A stretch of DNA of 64,000 nucleotides from Falsiroseomonas sp051860665 (GTDB lineage Bacteria; Pseudomonadota; Alphaproteobacteria; Acetobacterales; Acetobacteraceae): NCBI RefSeq assembly GCF_051860665.1, contig NZ_JBHYDM010000001.1, positions 1 through 64,000 on the forward strand. Direction: 5' to 3'. The first letter of the stretch is position 1. Each line of letters starts with the position of its first letter. Positions 1 to 8,199 of this stretch are shown here, piece by piece. The notes below the pieces were generated by a model, which was given only the letters and a program-made list of their open reading frames with translations, made no database searches and was not told where the DNA came from. The position numbers and the translations under genes were made by a program.

Positions 1-342
1 CCGGCACCGGCCGCCGAGGAGGCCGTGCGGGTCGAGCGCGCGCCGCGGGACGATCGTGGCCCGCGCCGCGACGCCCGCCCGCCGCGGGATGAGGCCCGCC
101 CGCCGCGGGACGAGGCGCGGCCGCGCCGGGATGGCGGCCGGCCCGAGTCGCGCCGCGACCACGGCCCGCGCGAGGCGCCGCAGTCCATGGAAGCGCGGCG
201 CGAGGAATTCCGGCGCGAAAGGCGCGAGGATCGCGATGCCGGCCCGACCCCGCGCGGCTTCGGCGATACTGTGCCGGCCTTCATGCTGCTGACCGTGCCG
301 AAACCCCGGCGCGACGCCGCCTCGGATGCCGAGGCGGCCTGA
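1..342 (+). CDS. C-terminal tail of a DEAD-box RNA helicase (5' end outside window)
   Basis: The reading frame is open from the first base and ends at 340-342, so only the last 113 residues are present. They are an Arg/Asp/Pro/Glu-rich, surely disordered tail carrying short repeats of the form ARPPRDE, followed by a short closing segment GFGDTVPAFMLL. Basic low-complexity tails closing with a GxGDxVPAF-type motif are typical of RhlE-like DEAD-box helicases of alphaproteobacteria, where the tail helps RNA binding. None of the helicase core motifs lies inside the window, so the family call rests on the tail alone. Another RNA-binding protein with an RGG/RD-type tail is possible. Confidence 0.5.
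   Translation, partial: PAPAAEEAVRVERAPRDDRGPRRDARPPRDEARPPRDEARPRRDGGRPESRRDHGPREAPQSMEARREEFRRERREDRDAGPTPRGFGDTVPAFMLLTVPKPRRDAASDAEAA
73..114 (+). repeat. Tandem 21-bp direct repeat inside the helicase tail
   Basis: Two head-to-tail 21-bp units (73-93 and 94-114) differ at one base (t90 against c111). Each encodes ARPPRDE. A more diverged continuation follows. Slippage at such a unit would lengthen or shorten the disordered tail without shifting the frame. Confidence 0.7.
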
Positions 343-403
343 TCGGCCTGCCCGAATAACTCCGGGCGCGGTTGCCGGATGAGGGGAGCCGCGCCAGATT
401 GAC

Positions 404-427
404 GGGACGGGGCAGCGGGCCCCGCCC
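404..427 (+). terminator. Hairpin after the helicase gene
   Basis: GGG-CGGGGC (404-413, with a bulged A at 407) pairs with GCCCCG-CCC (419-427) around a 5-base loop. A mildly T-rich stretch follows. It lies between the helicase stop and the gcdH ribosome-binding site and probably ends the helicase transcript. Confidence 0.45.
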
Positions 428-499
428 TGTTGCCCTTGTCGTAGTTCGGGCCCTTGCCCTGGCTTTGCCGGATCCGAGGCCGCCCGCCAGGAGGACTCC

Positions 500-1747
500 A
501 TGAACGTCGTCACCCCGGTTCCCAATAGCGCAGGCGCCCCCATCGAGGCCCAGGGCACCGCGAAGAAGTCCGGCACTTCCCCCTTCACCTGGGACGACCC
601 GCTGCTGCTGGACCACGCGCTGACCGAGGATGAGCGCATGATCCGCGATGCGGCGCGCGAGTTCTGCCAGGAAAAGCTGATGCCGCGGGTTCTCATGGCG
701 AACCGGAACGAGTCCTTCGACCGGGAGATCATGAACGAGTTCGGCGAGATGGGCTTTCTGGGCGCGACGCTCGATGGCTATGGCTGCGCCGGCGTGTCCT
801 ACGTCTCCTATGGGCTGATGTCGCGCGAAGTGGAGCGGGTCGATAGCGGCTACCGTTCGGCCTTCTCGGTCCAATCCTCGCTCGTGATGTACCCGATCCA
901 CGCCTTTGGGTCTGAGGAACAGAAGCAGAAGTTCTTGCCGAAGCTGCGGACGGGCGAATGGGTGGGCTGCTTCGGCCTGACCGAGCCGGATGCGGGCTCC
1001 GACCCCTCCTCCATGCGCACCCGCGCGAAGAAGGTGGATGGCGGCTATCTGGTCAGCGGCTCCAAGACCTGGATCACCAATTCGCCGATCGCCGATGTGG
1101 CGGTGGTCTGGGCGAAGGATGATGAGGGGATTTTGCGCGGCTTCCTGCTGGAGCGGGGCATGAAGGGCCTGAGCTTCCCGAAGATCGAGGGCAAGTTCTC
1201 GCTGCGCGCCTCGGTCACCGGCATGATCATGATGGACGAGGTCTTCGTCCCCGAGGAGAACCGCCTGCCGGGCGTGAAGTCGCTCGCCGGCCCCTTCTCC
1301 TGCCTCAACCGGGCCCGCTACGGCATCGCCTGGGGCGCACTCGGCGCCGCCGAGTTCTGCTGGCATGCCGCCCGCGAATACACGCTGAACCGCAAGATGT
1401 TCGGCCGCCCCCTGGCGCAGACGCAGCTGATCCAGAAGAAGCTGGCCGATATGCAGACGGAGATCACGCTCGGCCTGCATGCCGTGCTGCGCGTCGGCCG
1501 GCTGTTCGACGAGCACAAGGTCGCGCCGGAGATGATCTCCCTGGTCAAGCGCAACAATTGCGGCAAGGCGCTGGATATCGCCCGCATGTCCCGCGACATG
1601 CATGGCGGCAACGGGATCGTCGACGAGTACCACGTGATCCGCCACGTCATGAACCTGGAGACGGTGAACACCTATGAGGGCACGCATGACGTCCATGCGC
1701 TGATCCTCGGCCGCGCCCAGACCGGCCTGAACGCCTTCGGGGGGTGA
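500..1747 (+). CDS. gcdH: Glutaryl-CoA dehydrogenase
   Basis: A 415-residue FAD acyl-CoA dehydrogenase that oxidatively decarboxylates glutaryl-CoA to crotonyl-CoA, in lysine/tryptophan and glutarate breakdown in the cytoplasm. The sequence follows the GCDH family along its length: TEDERMIRDAAREFCQEKLMPR near residue 42, the flavin/substrate segment GCFGLTEPDAGSDP near 157, WITNSPIADV near 181, RARYGIAWGALGAAEFCW near 271, and the catalytic glutamate at residue 393 in TYEGTHD, close to the C-terminus as in GCDH rather than in medium-chain enzymes. Length is normal apart from a slightly extended N-terminus. A strong ribosome-binding site, AGGAGGA (489-495), fixes the start. The gene stands alone between two hairpins. 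The Bug receptor downstream could import a related dicarboxylate, but that is inference. Confidence 0.93.
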   Translation: MNVVTPVPNSAGAPIEAQGTAKKSGTSPFTWDDPLLLDHALTEDERMIRDAAREFCQEKLMPRVLMANRNESFDREIMNEFGEMGFLGATLDGYGCAGVSYVSYGLMSREVERVDSGYRSAFSVQSSLVMYPIHAFGSEEQKQKFLPKLRTGEWVGCFGLTEPDAGSDPSSMRTRAKKVDGGYLVSGSKTWITNSPIADVAVVWAKDDEGILRGFLLERGMKGLSFPKIEGKFSLRASVTGMIMMDEVFVPEENRLPGVKSLAGPFSCLNRARYGIAWGALGAAEFCWHAAREYTLNRKMFGRPLAQTQLIQKKLADMQTEITLGLHAVLRVGRLFDEHKVAPEMISLVKRNNCGKALDIARMSRDMHGGNGIVDEYHVIRHVMNLETVNTYEGTHDVHALILGRAQTGLNAFGG

Positions 1748-1754
1748 GACAGAG

Positions 1755-1781
1755 CCCTCTCCCCCCGTTGGGGGGAGAGGG
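1755..1781 (+). terminator. Perfect 12-bp hairpin after gcdH
   Basis: CCCTCTCCCCCC (1755-1766) is perfectly complementary to 1770-1781 around a GTT loop, starting 7 bases after the gcdH stop. No T-run follows, so it is a strong stem rather than a textbook intrinsic terminator. A related stem with the same CTCTCCCCC arm lies at 7065-7088. Confidence 0.6.
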
Positions 1782-1846
1782 TGTTCCCCGCCGTATTGCT
1801 GCACCGCATTATCAGCGGTTACCCTTGGGCATCAGGAGTATCCCGG

Positions 1847-2812
1847 ATGCCCACACGTCGCGCCCTCGGCGCCGCCGCCCTTTCCCTGCTCGCCGCGCCC
1901 GCCTTGGCCCAGCGCAGCTGGCCCACCCGCCCCGTCCGCCTGCTGGTGGGCTTCGCGCCCGGCGGCTTCACGGACATCGTGGCGCGCGCGGTGGCGGAGC
2001 AGTACACGGCGCTGCTCGGCCAGAACTTCGTCATCGAGAACCGCTCCGGCGCCTCCGGCACCATCGCGGCCGATGCCGTGGCCAAGGCGCCGGCGGATGG
2101 CTCCGTGCTGCTCTTCGGCCATTCCACGCCGAATGCGGTGGCCGCGGCGCTGTTTTCCAACCTGCCCTATGACCCGCTGCGGGACCTGACGCCGGTGGCG
2201 CAGATCGCGGTGCATCCGCATCTGCTGGTGGTGCCCGCGGCCTCCCCCTATCGCACGACGGCGGAGCTGATCGCGGCGGCCAAGGCGCGGCCGGGGGCGA
2301 TTTCCTTCTCCTCCGCCGGGATCGGCTCCGTCCACCACCTGGCCTGCGGGCTGCTGGCCCAGAAGGCGGGGGTGGAGTTCACCCATGTGCCCTATCGCGG
2401 CAGCGCGCCCGCCATGGCGGATCTGATCGCGGGCCGGGTGGACATGACCATCGACGGCATCAGCGCCATGGCGCCGCTGATCGAGGAGGGGAAGGTCCGC
2501 GCGCTGGCCGCCGGCACGCTGGAGCGCATCGCCCGCTACCCGGACCTCACCACCCTGCAGGAGCAGGGCTATGGCGAGATCGATGCGATGAGCTGGGTCG
2601 GCGTCTTCGGCCCGCCCGGCCTGCCGGCCGAGATCGTCCAGGCGCTGTCCCAGGCCGCCGACCAGGCGATGCAGGCGCCGGCCATGCAGCGCATCCTGGC
2701 CAGCGGCGGCTCCATCGCCGCGGCGCGCCGCGGCGAGGCGTTCCGGGCCTTCATCGGCGTGGAGATCGACCGCTACAAGGCGGTGCTGGGCGACGGCAAG
2801 ATCGCCCTGTAG
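1847..2812 (+). CDS. Bug-family (TctC) periplasmic solute receptor, orphan
   Basis: A 321-residue extracytoplasmic binding protein of the tripartite tricarboxylate transporter (TTT) family. The start at 1847 gives MPTRRALGAAALSLLAAPALA, a twin-arginine-like/Sec signal peptide with cleavage near residue 21, and is preceded by AGGAG at 1834-1838; longer in-frame extensions lack a signal peptide. Family hallmarks are RPVRLLVGFAPGGFTD near residue 27, IENRSGASGTIAADAVAKA near 61, HVPYRGSAPAMADLIAGRVD near 180 and the closing helices. Ligands in the family are usually carboxylates such as tricarboxylates, nicotinate or phthalates; the ligand here cannot be read. No TctA/TctB membrane genes are adjacent, as is usual for the expanded Bug families. 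It follows gcdH but is separated from it by a strong hairpin. Confidence 0.88.
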   Translation: MPTRRALGAAALSLLAAPALAQRSWPTRPVRLLVGFAPGGFTDIVARAVAEQYTALLGQNFVIENRSGASGTIAADAVAKAPADGSVLLFGHSTPNAVAAALFSNLPYDPLRDLTPVAQIAVHPHLLVVPAASPYRTTAELIAAAKARPGAISFSSAGIGSVHHLACGLLAQKAGVEFTHVPYRGSAPAMADLIAGRVDMTIDGISAMAPLIEEGKVRALAAGTLERIARYPDLTTLQEQGYGEIDAMSWVGVFGPPGLPAEIVQALSQAADQAMQAPAMQRILASGGSIAAARRGEAFRAFIGVEIDRYKAVLGDGKIAL

Positions 2813-2826
2813 CAGGTGGCTACGGC
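2804..2826. terminator. Small hairpin between convergent genes
   Basis: GTAGC (2809-2813) pairs with GCTAC (2819-2823), extended by GCC (2804-2806) with GGC (2824-2826) across a two-base bulge. It spans the end of the Bug gene and the end of the opposing methyltransferase gene. It is weak. Confidence 0.3.
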
Positions 2827-3647
2827 GCGACCTCGCCGCGGCTGAGCACGATGTCGCAATGCGCCAGGCCCGGCATCTCGGCCGCCGGGACCGGCACCAG
2901 CACGCCATTGCGCTCGATGCGGTGGCAGCGGAAGCCGAGGCCCTCGATCCAGCCGGCCAGCTCCGCGACATCGCCGCGGGCGGCCAGCATCACGGGCGAC
3001 CACTCCATCACCACCACCAGCTTCGGCGAGCGCTCCATCAGCTGCTGGGCGCCGAGCAGCACCAGACCCTCGGTGCCCTCGGAGTCCATGCGCAGCAGGT
3101 CGAGCGAGGGCAGATCCGCCAGGGCATCGTCCAGCCGGGTGGCGGGTACCGCAAAGCTCTCGGAATAGCTGGGCGCGGCCACCGCGATGGCCAGGTGCGC
3201 GCTGCCGGCCTGCTGCGGGTCGGCGGCGAAGAAGACGTCGCCCGGGGCGTGCAGCACCGCCATCTCGTGCAGGGTGACGCGATCGGCGAAGCGGTTGCTG
3301 GAGATGGTGTTCCGCAGCAGGGGCAGCACCTTGGGATAGGGCTCGAAGGCGTGGATATGGCCGGTGGGTCCCACCGCCTCGCCCATCACCAGCGTGTGGA
3401 AGCCGATGCTGGCGCCGACCTCCGCCACCTGCATGCCGGGCTTCAGCACGCGGCGCAGCACGGCCTCCACATGCGGCTCCCACTGGCCTTTCAGGATGAT
3501 CTCCGGCGTCATCCCGGCATCGCCGCCGGGCAGGAAGATCTTGCGGCCGAAGTGGGTGAGGGCCAAACCCACGCCATTGCCCAGATAATACCACTCGCTC
3601 CGACGGCGGAGCCGCGCACGCAGCAGGGAAAGCAACTTGTCGAGCAT
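2820..3647 (-). CDS. FkbM-family SAM-dependent methyltransferase
   Basis: A 275-residue class I methyltransferase. The start at 3647 (MLDKLLSLLRARLRRR) is preferred to a longer in-frame extension of compositionally odd sequence. The SAM-binding motif I is VAEVGASIGFHTLVMGEAVG near residue 90, followed by the acidic loop HAFEPYPKVLPLLRNTI near 111 and by LDLLRMDSEGTEGLVLLGA near 184, whose MDSEGxE pattern is the FkbM-domain hallmark. FkbM enzymes O-methylate sugars or small molecules, often in polysaccharide or natural-product pathways, but no such cluster is present here and the substrate is unknown. It is divergent from the RNA methyltransferase gene, with only about 46 bp between starts, so the two promoters must overlap. 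Confidence 0.82.
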   Translation of the reverse strand: MLDKLLSLLRARLRRRSEWYYLGNGVGLALTHFGRKIFLPGGDAGMTPEIILKGQWEPHVEAVLRRVLKPGMQVAEVGASIGFHTLVMGEAVGPTGHIHAFEPYPKVLPLLRNTISSNRFADRVTLHEMAVLHAPGDVFFAADPQQAGSAHLAIAVAAPSYSESFAVPATRLDDALADLPSLDLLRMDSEGTEGLVLLGAQQLMERSPKLVVVMEWSPVMLAARGDVAELAGWIEGLGFRCHRIERNGVLVPVPAAEMPGLAHCDIVLSRGEVAP

Positions 3648-3693
3648 GGAGCCCCGTCCTGGTTCGGACCCCCATCGCACCCGGCCAGCCGGG

Positions 3694-4974
3694 ATGCAAC
3701 CACAGGAGGAGGTCACGATTACCCGCCTGGGCTCCGCCGGGGATGGGGTGGCGGAGACGCCGGGCGGGTCTCTCTTCGTCTCCGGCACGCTGCCCGGGGA
3801 ACGTATCCTGGCGCGGATTGGCGCCCGGCGCGGCGAGGGTCAGGCGGCGGAACTGCTGGACATCCTTGCGCCGAGCCCGGACCGGGTGACGCCCCCCTGC
3901 CCCCATTTCCTGGTGGAATGCGGCGCCTGCGCCCTGCAGCACTGGGCGATCCCGCCCTATGCGGCATGGAAGCGCGCCCGGCTGGTGGAGGCGCTGGAAC
4001 GCGCCGGCCAGCCCGGCACGCCGGTGGCGGAGATGGCGATCGCGCCCCCCGCCACGCGGCGCCGCGCCGACCTGGCGCTGAAGCGGCTGCCGGGCGGTGG
4101 CATGGCGCTGGGCTTCCACCAGCGCGGCAGCGCGGCGGTGGCGGACCTCGCCACCTGCCATGTGCTGGACCCGGCGCTGGTGGCGCTGTTCCGGCCGCTG
4201 CGCGAATTGCTGCGCCGGATGCCGGCGCTGAAGCGGGAGGGTTCGGCGGTGCTGAACCTGCTGGATTCGGGGCCGGACCTGCTGCTGCGCACGGATGGGC
4301 CGCTGGATGCGCCGCAGCGCGCCATGCTGGCGGCCTTCGGCACCGCGCATGGCCTTCCCCGGATCGCCTGGGCGCTGAAGGACGGGGTGGTGGAGACGGC
4401 GGCCCAATCCGGCCCGGTGCGGCTTGATCTTTCGGGCGTTTCGGTCGCCCCGCCGCCCGGCGCCTTCCTGCAGGCGGCGCCGGCGGGCGAGGCCGCCATC
4501 ATCGCCGCCGTCCTGGCCGGGCTGGCCTCGCAGAGGCTGCCGGTGCGGGCGCGGATCGCGGATCTCTATGCCGGCATCGGCACGCTGTCCTTTCCGCTAT
4601 CCGCCAGGGGGCGGGTTGCGGCCTATGAGGGGGATGCGGCGGCCGTCGCCGCGCTGGATGCCGGGGCCCGGAAAGCGGGCGGGCGGGTGGAGGCGATCCG
4701 CCGCGACCTGGCCTATCGCCCGCTGCTGCCGGCGGAGCTGAACGCCTTTGGTGCCGTGGTGCTGGATCCGCCCTATAATGGCGCGGCGGAACAGGTGGCG
4801 CAGATCGCCCGCAGCAAGGTGCCGGTGGTGATCTATGTCTCCTGCAACCCGGTGGCCCTGGCGCGGGATGCGGCGGCGCTGGTGAAGGCGGGGTTCAAGG
4901 CGGTCTCGGCCGTGCCGGTGGACCAGTTCGGCTGGTCGCCGCACCTGGAATCGGTGGTGAGTTTCCGGCGCTGA
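3694..4974 (+). CDS. TrmA/RlmD-type class I RNA (uracil-5) methyltransferase
   Basis: A 426-residue RNA m5U methyltransferase, probably acting on 23S rRNA. In order: an N-terminal TRAM-like RNA-binding domain (TITRLGSAGDGVAE to about residue 60); a 4Fe-4S cysteine set C69, C76, C79 (CGAC) and C155; and a Rossmann catalytic domain with DLYAGIGTLSFPL (SAM site), VVLDPPYNGAAEQ, the catalytic cysteine C384 in YVSCNPVALARD and the general base E419 in HLESVVSF. Whether it corresponds to RlmD or RlmC cannot be decided by eye. The start is uncertain. The ATG at 3694 lacks a good ribosome-binding site, while a very strong AGGAGGAGG (3704-3712) lies inside that frame just before ACG ATT (3715-3720), so initiation at a non-canonical codon is possible. 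Confidence 0.85.
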   Translation: MQPQEEVTITRLGSAGDGVAETPGGSLFVSGTLPGERILARIGARRGEGQAAELLDILAPSPDRVTPPCPHFLVECGACALQHWAIPPYAAWKRARLVEALERAGQPGTPVAEMAIAPPATRRRADLALKRLPGGGMALGFHQRGSAAVADLATCHVLDPALVALFRPLRELLRRMPALKREGSAVLNLLDSGPDLLLRTDGPLDAPQRAMLAAFGTAHGLPRIAWALKDGVVETAAQSGPVRLDLSGVSVAPPPGAFLQAAPAGEAAIIAAVLAGLASQRLPVRARIADLYAGIGTLSFPLSARGRVAAYEGDAAAVAALDAGARKAGGRVEAIRRDLAYRPLLPAELNAFGAVVLDPPYNGAAEQVAQIARSKVPVVIYVSCNPVALARDAAALVKAGFKAVSAVPVDQFGWSPHLESVVSFRR

Positions 4975-5011
4975 GGCGCGGCTCGCGAAAGATCGTTGCG
5001 CGGAACGAGGC

Positions 5012-5037
5012 GCGGGGGCTTGCAACCGCCCCCCCGC
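5012..5037 (+). terminator. Hairpin after the RNA methyltransferase gene
   Basis: GCGGGGG (5012-5018) pairs with CCCCCGC (5031-5037) around a 12-base loop, about 40 bp past the stop codon and before the ribosome-binding site of the next gene. There is no T-tract. Confidence 0.45.
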
Positions 5038-5076
5038 ATCCAAACTGACGGCTGCAAATGAAGCGGAGAGGCTTCC

Positions 5077-6066
5077 ATGGATCGCCGTCACCTGATGCTG
5101 GGCGCCGCCGGCGCACTGGCCGCCCCTGCCTTGCTGCGCGCGCTGCCAGCCTCCGCCCAGGCTCCGGCGCAGGCCCCCGCGGCTGCACCGCTGGCGCAGG
5201 CGCCGGGCTTCTACCGCTTCCGGGTGGGCGCCCGCACCGTGACCCTGCTGCATGACGGCAGCCGCGCCATCCCGCTGGCCCAGGGTTTCGTTCCGGCCAC
5301 GCCGCTGGCCGAGGTGCAGCGCGTGCTGGCGGAAAGCTTCCTGCCGACCGAGACCTTCCGCATCCCCTTCACCCTGACATGCCTGGAGACGCCGAACGGC
5401 CTGGTGCTGTTCGACACCGGCAATGGCGCACAGCCGGCGGGCGCGCCCGTGGGACTGCTGGGGCCGAATATGCGCGCCGCCGGGCTCGACCCCGCCCGCG
5501 TCACCACGGTGGTCTTCAGCCATTTCCATGGCGACCATGTCGGCGGCCTGCTGAATGCCGATGGCACCCCCGCCTTCCCGAATGCGGAGCTGGTGGTGCC
5601 GGCCGCCGAATGGGCCTGGTGGACCGAGGCGGGCAATGAAAGCCGCAGCCCGGAGGCGCAGCGCGGCACCTTCGCCAATGTGGCGCGGCGCTTCGGCCCC
5701 TATCAGGGCAAGGTGCGGCAGGTGGCGGGGGATGCCGAGGTGCTGCCGGGGGTCACCGCCATTTCGGCGCATGGCCATACGCCGGGCCATACCCTCTACC
5801 GCATCGCCGATGGCGCGGACCAGCTGATCGTGCTCGCCGATATCACCAACCGGCCGGAGCTTTTTGCCCGCCGCCCCGACTTCCGCGTGATGTTCGACTT
5901 CGACGGCGCGGCGGCGGAGGCGACGCGGCGGCGGGTCTTCGACATGGTGAGCACCGACCGCATCCGCGTCACCGGCTACCACTTCCCCTTCCCCGCCACA
6001 GGCCACATGGCGAAGGACGGCCAGGGCTATCGCTTCGTGCCCTCCGACTGGTCGGCCGCGAGCTGA
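5077..6066 (+). CDS. Exported metallo-beta-lactamase-fold hydrolase (copy 1)
   Basis: A 329-residue MBL-fold protein with a twin-arginine/Sec-type leader (MDRRHLMLGAAGALAAPALL, cleavage after SAQA near residue 29) followed by an Ala/Pro/Gln linker, so it should act in the periplasm. The dinuclear metal site is visible as SHFHGDHVGG near residue 148, a second histidine in HGHTPGHT near 231, an aspartate in VLADITNRP near 253, and a late histidine in GYHFPFPATGH. Overall it resembles the AHL-lactonase/hydroxyacylglutathione-hydrolase-like branch, but substrate cannot be assigned. It is followed after 5 bp by a clear paralogue in the same direction, so the two form a small operon created by tandem duplication. 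Confidence 0.85.
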   Translation: MDRRHLMLGAAGALAAPALLRALPASAQAPAQAPAAAPLAQAPGFYRFRVGARTVTLLHDGSRAIPLAQGFVPATPLAEVQRVLAESFLPTETFRIPFTLTCLETPNGLVLFDTGNGAQPAGAPVGLLGPNMRAAGLDPARVTTVVFSHFHGDHVGGLLNADGTPAFPNAELVVPAAEWAWWTEAGNESRSPEAQRGTFANVARRFGPYQGKVRQVAGDAEVLPGVTAISAHGHTPGHTLYRIADGADQLIVLADITNRPELFARRPDFRVMFDFDGAAAEATRRRVFDMVSTDRIRVTGYHFPFPATGHMAKDGQGYRFVPSDWSAAS

Positions 6067-6071
6067 GGGGC

Positions 6072-7001
6072 ATGGAGATGATCGATCGTCGTACCCTTCT
6101 CGCCGCCGGCAGCGCCGCGGCCCTGGCCCCTGCCCTGCCCGCCCTGGCGCAGGGCGCCGCCGTGACGCCCCCCTTCCACCATGTGATGGTGGGCGGGCTG
6201 CGCGCCACAGTGGTGAATGACGGCGCCGCGACGCGGCCCGATGCCACCCAGGGCTTCGTCATGAATGCCCAGCCGGCCGAGGTGGCCGCCGCCCTGCAGG
6301 CCGGCGGCACGCCCGGCCCGGCGCTGGTGAACCCCTACAACGTCACCGTCATCCGCACGCCGCGCGGCCTCGTGCTGCTGGATGCCGGCACCGGCGCCAC
6401 CCCCACCATGATGGTGAATATGCGCAATGCCGGGCTGGACCCGGCCGAGGTGGTGCTGGTCGCCCATACGCATTTCCACGGCGACCACATCAACGGGCTG
6501 CTGGCCGCCGATGGCAGCCCGGCCTTCCCGAATGCGCAGATCGCGGTGCCGGAGGTCGAATGGACCTTCTGGAACGATGCGGGCGAGGAATCCCGCGCCA
6601 ATGAGATGCGCCGCCCCGGCTTCGCCAATGCGCGGCGGCGCTTCGCCCCCTATGCCGGGCGCATCACCCGCTTCGCCCCCGGCGCGCAGGTGGCACCGGG
6701 CATCACCGCCATCGCGAGCCCCGGCCACTCGCCGGGCCATGTCTCCTACCTGGTGGCGGATGGCGACAGGCAGCTGATGGTGATCGGCGATGCCATCACC
6801 ACGCCGGCGCTCTTCATGGCCAATCCGGACTGGTATCCGGTCTTCGACATGGACCCGACCCAGGCGGTGGCGACGCGCAAGCGCCTGCTGGACCAGCTGG
6901 CGACGGACCGCATCGCGGTGGTGGGCTACCACTTCCCGATGCCGGCGACCGGCATGGTGGAGCGCGCGGGCAAGGGGTACCGGCTGGTGCCGCTGGCCTG
7001 A
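6072..7001 (+). CDS. Exported metallo-beta-lactamase-fold hydrolase (copy 2)
   Basis: A 309-residue paralogue of the preceding gene, beginning 5 bp after its stop. The leader MEMIDRRTLLAAGSAAALAPALPALAQ is again of Tat/Sec type; initiation could equally be at the second ATG (6078). The metal ligands are conserved: AHTHFHGDHINGL, SPGHSPGHVSY, VIGDAITTPALF and GYHFPMPATG. The pair aligns without large gaps through FPNA-(V)P-EW, ARRRF-PY-G and TDRI-V-GYHFP-PATG, which shows duplication rather than convergence. The second copy lacks the Ala/Pro linker of the first. Two related exported hydrolases may differ in substrate range; nothing in the sequence says what they cut. Confidence 0.85.
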   Translation: MEMIDRRTLLAAGSAAALAPALPALAQGAAVTPPFHHVMVGGLRATVVNDGAATRPDATQGFVMNAQPAEVAAALQAGGTPGPALVNPYNVTVIRTPRGLVLLDAGTGATPTMMVNMRNAGLDPAEVVLVAHTHFHGDHINGLLAADGSPAFPNAQIAVPEVEWTFWNDAGEESRANEMRRPGFANARRRFAPYAGRITRFAPGAQVAPGITAIASPGHSPGHVSYLVADGDRQLMVIGDAITTPALFMANPDWYPVFDMDPTQAVATRKRLLDQLATDRIAVVGYHFPMPATGMVERAGKGYRLVPLA

Positions 7002-7064
7002 GAAAGGGAGCGGGTGGCAGCGGCCGGTTGGTGCCACCCGCCTTCGACGTCCCCCTCACCCAAC

Positions 7065-7088
7065 CTCTCCCCCATAAGTGGGGGAGAG
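7065..7088 (+). terminator. Perfect 10-bp hairpin after the hydrolase pair
   Basis: CTCTCCCCCA (7065-7074) pairs perfectly with 7079-7088 around TAAG. It lies between the end of the hydrolase operon and the end of the convergent dehydrogenase gene and can serve both strands. The arm shares CTCTCCCCC with the hairpin at 1755-1781. Confidence 0.6.
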
Positions 7089-7094
7089 CGGTTG

Positions 7095-8072
7095 TTACTG
7101 GCGCAGGACTTGGGGGTTCACGCAGGCGTCCGGCGGCAGGGGCTCGCCGCGCAGCACCGCGAGCGCATGCGTGGCCGCGGCCTGGGCGGTGGCGCTGCGG
7201 GCCACGGTGGTGGCGGCGCCCATATGCGGGCTCAGCAGCGTATTCGGGCAGCCCACCAGGGGATTGCCGCCGGGCGGCGGCGGCTCGGTGGACAGCACGT
7301 CGAGGCCGGCGCCGTAGATCCGGCCCTCGCGCAGCACCTCGGCAAGCGCCGCCTCGTCGATCAGCCCGCCACGGCCGGTGTTCACCAGGATCGCCTCGCG
7401 CCCCAGCAGCGCCAGCTCCGCCGCGCCGATCATGTGGCGGTTCGCGGCATTCATCGGCGCATGCAGCGAGACCACGTCCGACTCCGCGAGCAGGGCGTGC
7501 AGTGAGGGCGCGGCGATGACGGGCGCAATGTCGCCGCGGCGGGCCAGGTTGGGGCTATAGGCCGAGACCTTCATGCCGAGGGCCAGCGCCATCCGCGCCA
7601 GGCCTTGCGCGATGCGCCCATAGCCGACCAGGCCCAGGCGGCGGCCGTAGAGCTCGATCCCCAGCCGGCTGCGGTCCCAGCCGCCCGCCTGCGTCAGCCG
7701 GTTGTGGTGCGGGATATTGCGCGCCACGGCCAGGATCAGGCCCAGGCTGTATTCCGCCACCGATTGCGCATTGGCGCCCACCGCCGTCAGCACCGGGATG
7801 CCGCGCGCGGTGGCGCCTGCGACATCGATCAGGTCGTAGCCGACCGCGGCGCGGGAGATGACGCGCAGCGTCGGGCAGCTCGCCATGGCCTCGCCGGTGA
7901 TCGGGATGGCGCGGGAGATGACGCCCTGCACCGGGGTGGTGGCGAGCTTACGCTCCATCTCCGCCCGCCCGCCTTCGAGGGAGACGAAATCCACCGTGCA
8001 GCCGGCGGCCTGGAGCAGCGCCAGGCCCGAGTCTTCGAGGCGCGCGGCGGTGACGAGGATATGGAAGGTCAT
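7095..8072 (-). CDS. D-isomer-specific 2-hydroxyacid dehydrogenase
   Basis: A 325-residue NAD(P)-dependent dehydrogenase of the SerA/glyoxylate-reductase family. The start at 8072 (MTFHILVTAARLEDSG) has a GGAAG-type ribosome-binding site and matches the usual N-terminal beta strand; longer frames add a low-complexity tail. It shows the split substrate domain, the nucleotide site GLVGYGRIAQGLARMALALG near residue 145, and the catalytic triad: Arg in NTGRGGLIDEAAL (near 232), Glu in LDVLSTEPPP, and His in LLSPHMGAAT. No ACT domain follows, so this is not full-length SerA. Likely reactions are reduction of a 2-oxo acid such as hydroxypyruvate or glyoxylate. It is transcribed alone, divergent from the KGG gene. 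Confidence 0.87.
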   Translation of the reverse strand: MTFHILVTAARLEDSGLALLQAAGCTVDFVSLEGGRAEMERKLATTPVQGVISRAIPITGEAMASCPTLRVISRAAVGYDLIDVAGATARGIPVLTAVGANAQSVAEYSLGLILAVARNIPHHNRLTQAGGWDRSRLGIELYGRRLGLVGYGRIAQGLARMALALGMKVSAYSPNLARRGDIAPVIAAPSLHALLAESDVVSLHAPMNAANRHMIGAAELALLGREAILVNTGRGGLIDEAALAEVLREGRIYGAGLDVLSTEPPPPGGNPLVGCPNTLLSPHMGAATTVARSATAQAAATHALAVLRGEPLPPDACVNPQVLRQ

Positions 8073-8199
8073 GCCTTCCGGATCGCCCTTCAGGCCGCGC
8101 GGGTCAATACGCCCCCGCGCCAGAACCGGCCGCCGCCGCGCCGCGTTTCTTGGGGGCGCCCGGCAGCAAGCGCGGGTGGCGATCACGGAGGAACGCAGG

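Noticed and set aside
281..1804. A 507-codon open frame antisense to gcdH, and similar long antisense frames over mrp, uxu, the oxidoreductase and mfd genes
   Set aside because: Each lies entirely over a gene with clear family motifs, and none shows recognisable domains; they are shadows of high-GC coding.
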